From assembly GCA_963969395.1 (NCBI GenBank), contig OZ017797.1, positions 25,296,001 to 25,360,000 on the forward strand: 64,000 nucleotides of DNA, given 5' to 3'. Positions within the stretch are counted from its first letter, which is position 1; each line of letters begins with the position of its first letter. A program made the translations under genes and the position numbers. This document shows, in pieces, positions 61,790 to 64,000 of this stretch. Source of the DNA: Pseudoscleropodium purum (taxonomy: Eukaryota; Streptophyta; Bryopsida; Hypnales; Brachytheciaceae). The notes beneath the pieces are model-generated. The model was not told where the DNA came from and ran no database searches. It worked only from the letters and a program-made list of their open reading frames with translations.

Positions 61790-63040
61790 GTTTATTTGTT
61801 ACAACGAGATCTCCAGAAGTATGTATTCCCAAGTCGCATTCTTGGTACCATCAGAAAGTTTTTAGAAAAGAGGGGTGGACAAGCTTTGCTTAGTGGCATT
61901 TGGACCTATGATGTGAAAGTTATTGATTTTGGAGTTATTTTGGATTCAAAAAAAATTAAAAAATTGCTTTTCATTTTATTTTGATTGTGGCAACAGCATA
62001 GAATACACTAGTCCATACTTTAAGTTAGGCTATTTGTTTTGTTTTATGTGTTCATTATCGTGAGATCTCTTAAGTTGTACCATTCTTGGTACAATTATAA
62101 GGCCCTTAGCAAAGAGGGCTACACGGGCTTAGTTTTGTAGTGTTTGGGACCACATGGTGAAAACAATTGATTTTGAAATTTTTGTGAATTAAAAAATAAA
62201 TAAATTACTTTTACTATTCTTTGGACTGTAGCAAGGATACAACACACACTAGTCTAAATTTAAATTTGTTTGTTTTGTTTGTTACAATGAGATCTTCAGA
62301 ACCATACATGCTAAGCTACATTTTAAGTATTGTTGGAAATCTCTTTGTGAGGAGGGGTGCACAGATTTTGTTTTGTAGTGTTTGGATCTACAATAGAAAA
62401 GTTATTCAATTTCAAAGTTTTTGTAAATTTTAAATTTTAAAAATTACTTTTATATTTATTTAAAGAGATGAAAGAGGGTTTAGCCATCACTTTTGACATC
62501 CCAAATAATGACCATGGTAATGACACATGGCACACTAGTCTGTACTTTAAGTTAGGTTGTTTGTTTGTTTGTCAAAGTGAGCTTTCCTAGACGATGCATC
62601 TTATGGGTGCATTCTTTGTACCATAGGAAAATTCTCAGCTAAGAGGGATGCATGGGCTTTGTTTTGTGGCATTTGAACCTATGGTATGAAAGATATTGAA
62701 TTTTGAAGTTTTTTATATGATTTAAAAAATTAGGAAATGACTTCAATTACTTTTATTTTGACTATGACAATGGCACAAGCATACTAGTTCATACCTTATG
62801 TAAGGTTGTTTGTTTAGTTTCTTGTAGTAAAATCTCCTAAACCATACGTCCCTCAATTGAGTTTTTAATAGAGGTGAAAAGCTCTTTGAGAGAAGGAGTG
62901 CACGAGCTTTATTTCATGGCATTCTAAGTCACAACAAAAAAGATACTAAATTTTTTTCAAAATTATGCATAATTTTCTTACAAACTTTTAATTTAATAAA
63001 TATTTTATTATATTGTGGCAACGGCAGAGGGCTCTCTAGG
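61790..63040 (+). repeat. Degenerate tandem repeat, ~250-bp unit, five copies
   Basis: The word RAGATCTYC or its variants occurs at 61806, 62062, 62289, 62579 and 62829. Steps are 256, 227, 290 and 250, so units vary through indels. Each unit contains a 'ttgtttgtttt' tract, a 'gcattcttggta' region, 'gctttgttttgtggcattt' and an end with 'tgtggcaacggca' and 'actagt'. It is an old satellite-like array. Confidence 0.75.
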
Positions 63041-64000
63041 AATTGCATTGGGATGCAAGCATGAAATTCGAAGATGCCCAACATGGAGCCAAAATGTTGA
63101 CGTGGAGGTAGGGCGGCGCTGACTGGTGGAATAGATGGGACCCAGTCAACAATAGAGCTGGAGTGGCTGAACTGATTCGCTCTGCCCATCATCTGGGCGG
63201 CCGGGTCAACGTCCCACCCGGCCCGGGCCGGCCTTTCCTTGCAACGACTACTTCGTCCACTCGTTCACTGGTCTCGAGCGAACGATAGTCACTTTGTCCG
63301 TTCAATGTTCAACTCAGTTGCGGGATCCAGCAGTCCGATCTCTCGGTTTTCGTCCATGTCGACGGACAGAGAGACGGACGTTTGTATTCGTTCTTGAGAA
63401 TCTTGTTCAGGGCGGCGAGAACGGATTTATCTTGACTTGGAATCTGTGCTCCCTCCTTGCGATTGATGATAAGTTTAGGACTCTGCGTTCAAAGCTAACG
63501 GAACAAAGTACAAGTGAGCACTAAGAATTGAGCTAACGAAATTTGATGGCTTACATTCATAGTTATCATATACGCTTCAAACAATCTTTAACTTATTTTA
63601 GTTAAGTTAAATTGGTACTTGGAAGTTTGTATTTAGATGAATAAATTATTTTTCATCCGTAAATCTGCATATTTGTAGTTATAAATAAAATCAGTAATCT
63701 AATCAAAAATTGCAAGTGTTAGAAAGAAATTAGAGACATGAAAAGGAGTTTGCTTTACTTTGCCCTTCATCCTACACATCCCTTTTGCAATTTGAGTTCC
63801 CTATGATGTTCCTTCCATTTTCAAAACATTTAAGCAATAAAATTAGAAGACTTTGTATATTATCAATATTTGAACTTAAAGCAAATATCAAATAATTAAA
63901 GAGGCATTTTCAATCATCTTTGAACAAAAAATTACACATTGGTTTTACATATCCTCTTTGGTAATTGCTCTTAACAAATTTTGTGTTATTTTCTACTCAT
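63041..64000. other. Window end: small GC-rich islet in AT-rich DNA
   Basis: The part 63100-63530 is GC-rich and includes GGCCCGGGCCGGCC near 63221-63234. It could be a promoter or first exon of a gene beyond the window. The 76-codon frame at 63294-63524 has no recognised family. From 63540 to the end nothing is seen. Confidence 0.35.

Noticed and set aside
63294..63524. 76-codon + strand frame near the window end
   Set aside because: No recognisable family and no visible splice partner inside the window; it may be part of a gene beyond 64000 but cannot be supported.
1..64000. CRISPR array
   Set aside because: The tandem repeats seen (37, 60, 86, 91 and ~250 bp) have no unique spacers between identical repeats and belong to plant transposons or minisatellites.

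Overview
This window looks like nuclear DNA of a land plant. The intact genes are plant families with many introns: an eS17 ribosomal protein, a vacuolar sorting receptor and an NMCP/CRWN lamina protein. They sit as GC-rich islands in very AT-rich DNA full of decayed plant transposons (Ty3/gypsy, CACTA, Harbinger-type MITE, foldbacks, tandem repeats). Nothing identifies the species. Intron layout and protein divergence suggest a non-flowering plant (bryophyte, lycophyte or similar), but that is an inference.

Layout. 1-4640: AT-rich intergenic DNA with a dispersed repeat family and a large inverted repeat. 5008-6119 (+): RPS17 copy A, with an intron directly after the ATG. 6290-15900: gene-free AT-rich DNA. 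15922-16274: Harbinger-type MITE. About 17.9-23.7 kb (+): a decayed Ty3/gypsy element holding a relic cytosine-5 DNA methyltransferase domain between protease and reverse transcriptase. 25716-27028 (-): RPS17 copy B, in inverted orientation to copy A. 27432-27782 (+): a putative 48-residue two-exon membrane protein gene, divergent from RPS17-B across 403 bp. 28163-28275: a 40-bp-arm hairpin. 29565-35454 (-): a complete 10-exon vacuolar sorting receptor. 38052-38510: five copies of a 91-bp tandem repeat. 40413-45422: a 5.0-kb CACTA element with TSD TCT, several internal tandem repeats and a broken transposase. 52776-59988 (-): a complete 9-exon NMCP/CRWN gene. 61.8-63.04 kb: a degenerate ~250-bp tandem repeat with a single copy near 51.2 kb.

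The intact genes are ordinary housekeeping functions: translation, vacuolar protein sorting and nuclear architecture. Nothing shows that they act together.

The main unusual observations are: (1) the methyltransferase-bearing retroelement, whose reading frame is broken almost only by nonsense codons of the kind made by C-to-T or G-to-A changes; (2) a sharply bounded 656-bp near-identical block shared by two otherwise diverged inverted RPS17 copies, which looks like gene conversion; (3) the small divergent gene and the hairpin beside it; (4) the composite CACTA element with an internal copy of its own end. Exon joins were worked out by hand from splice signals, reading phase and remembered family features; no alignment was run.
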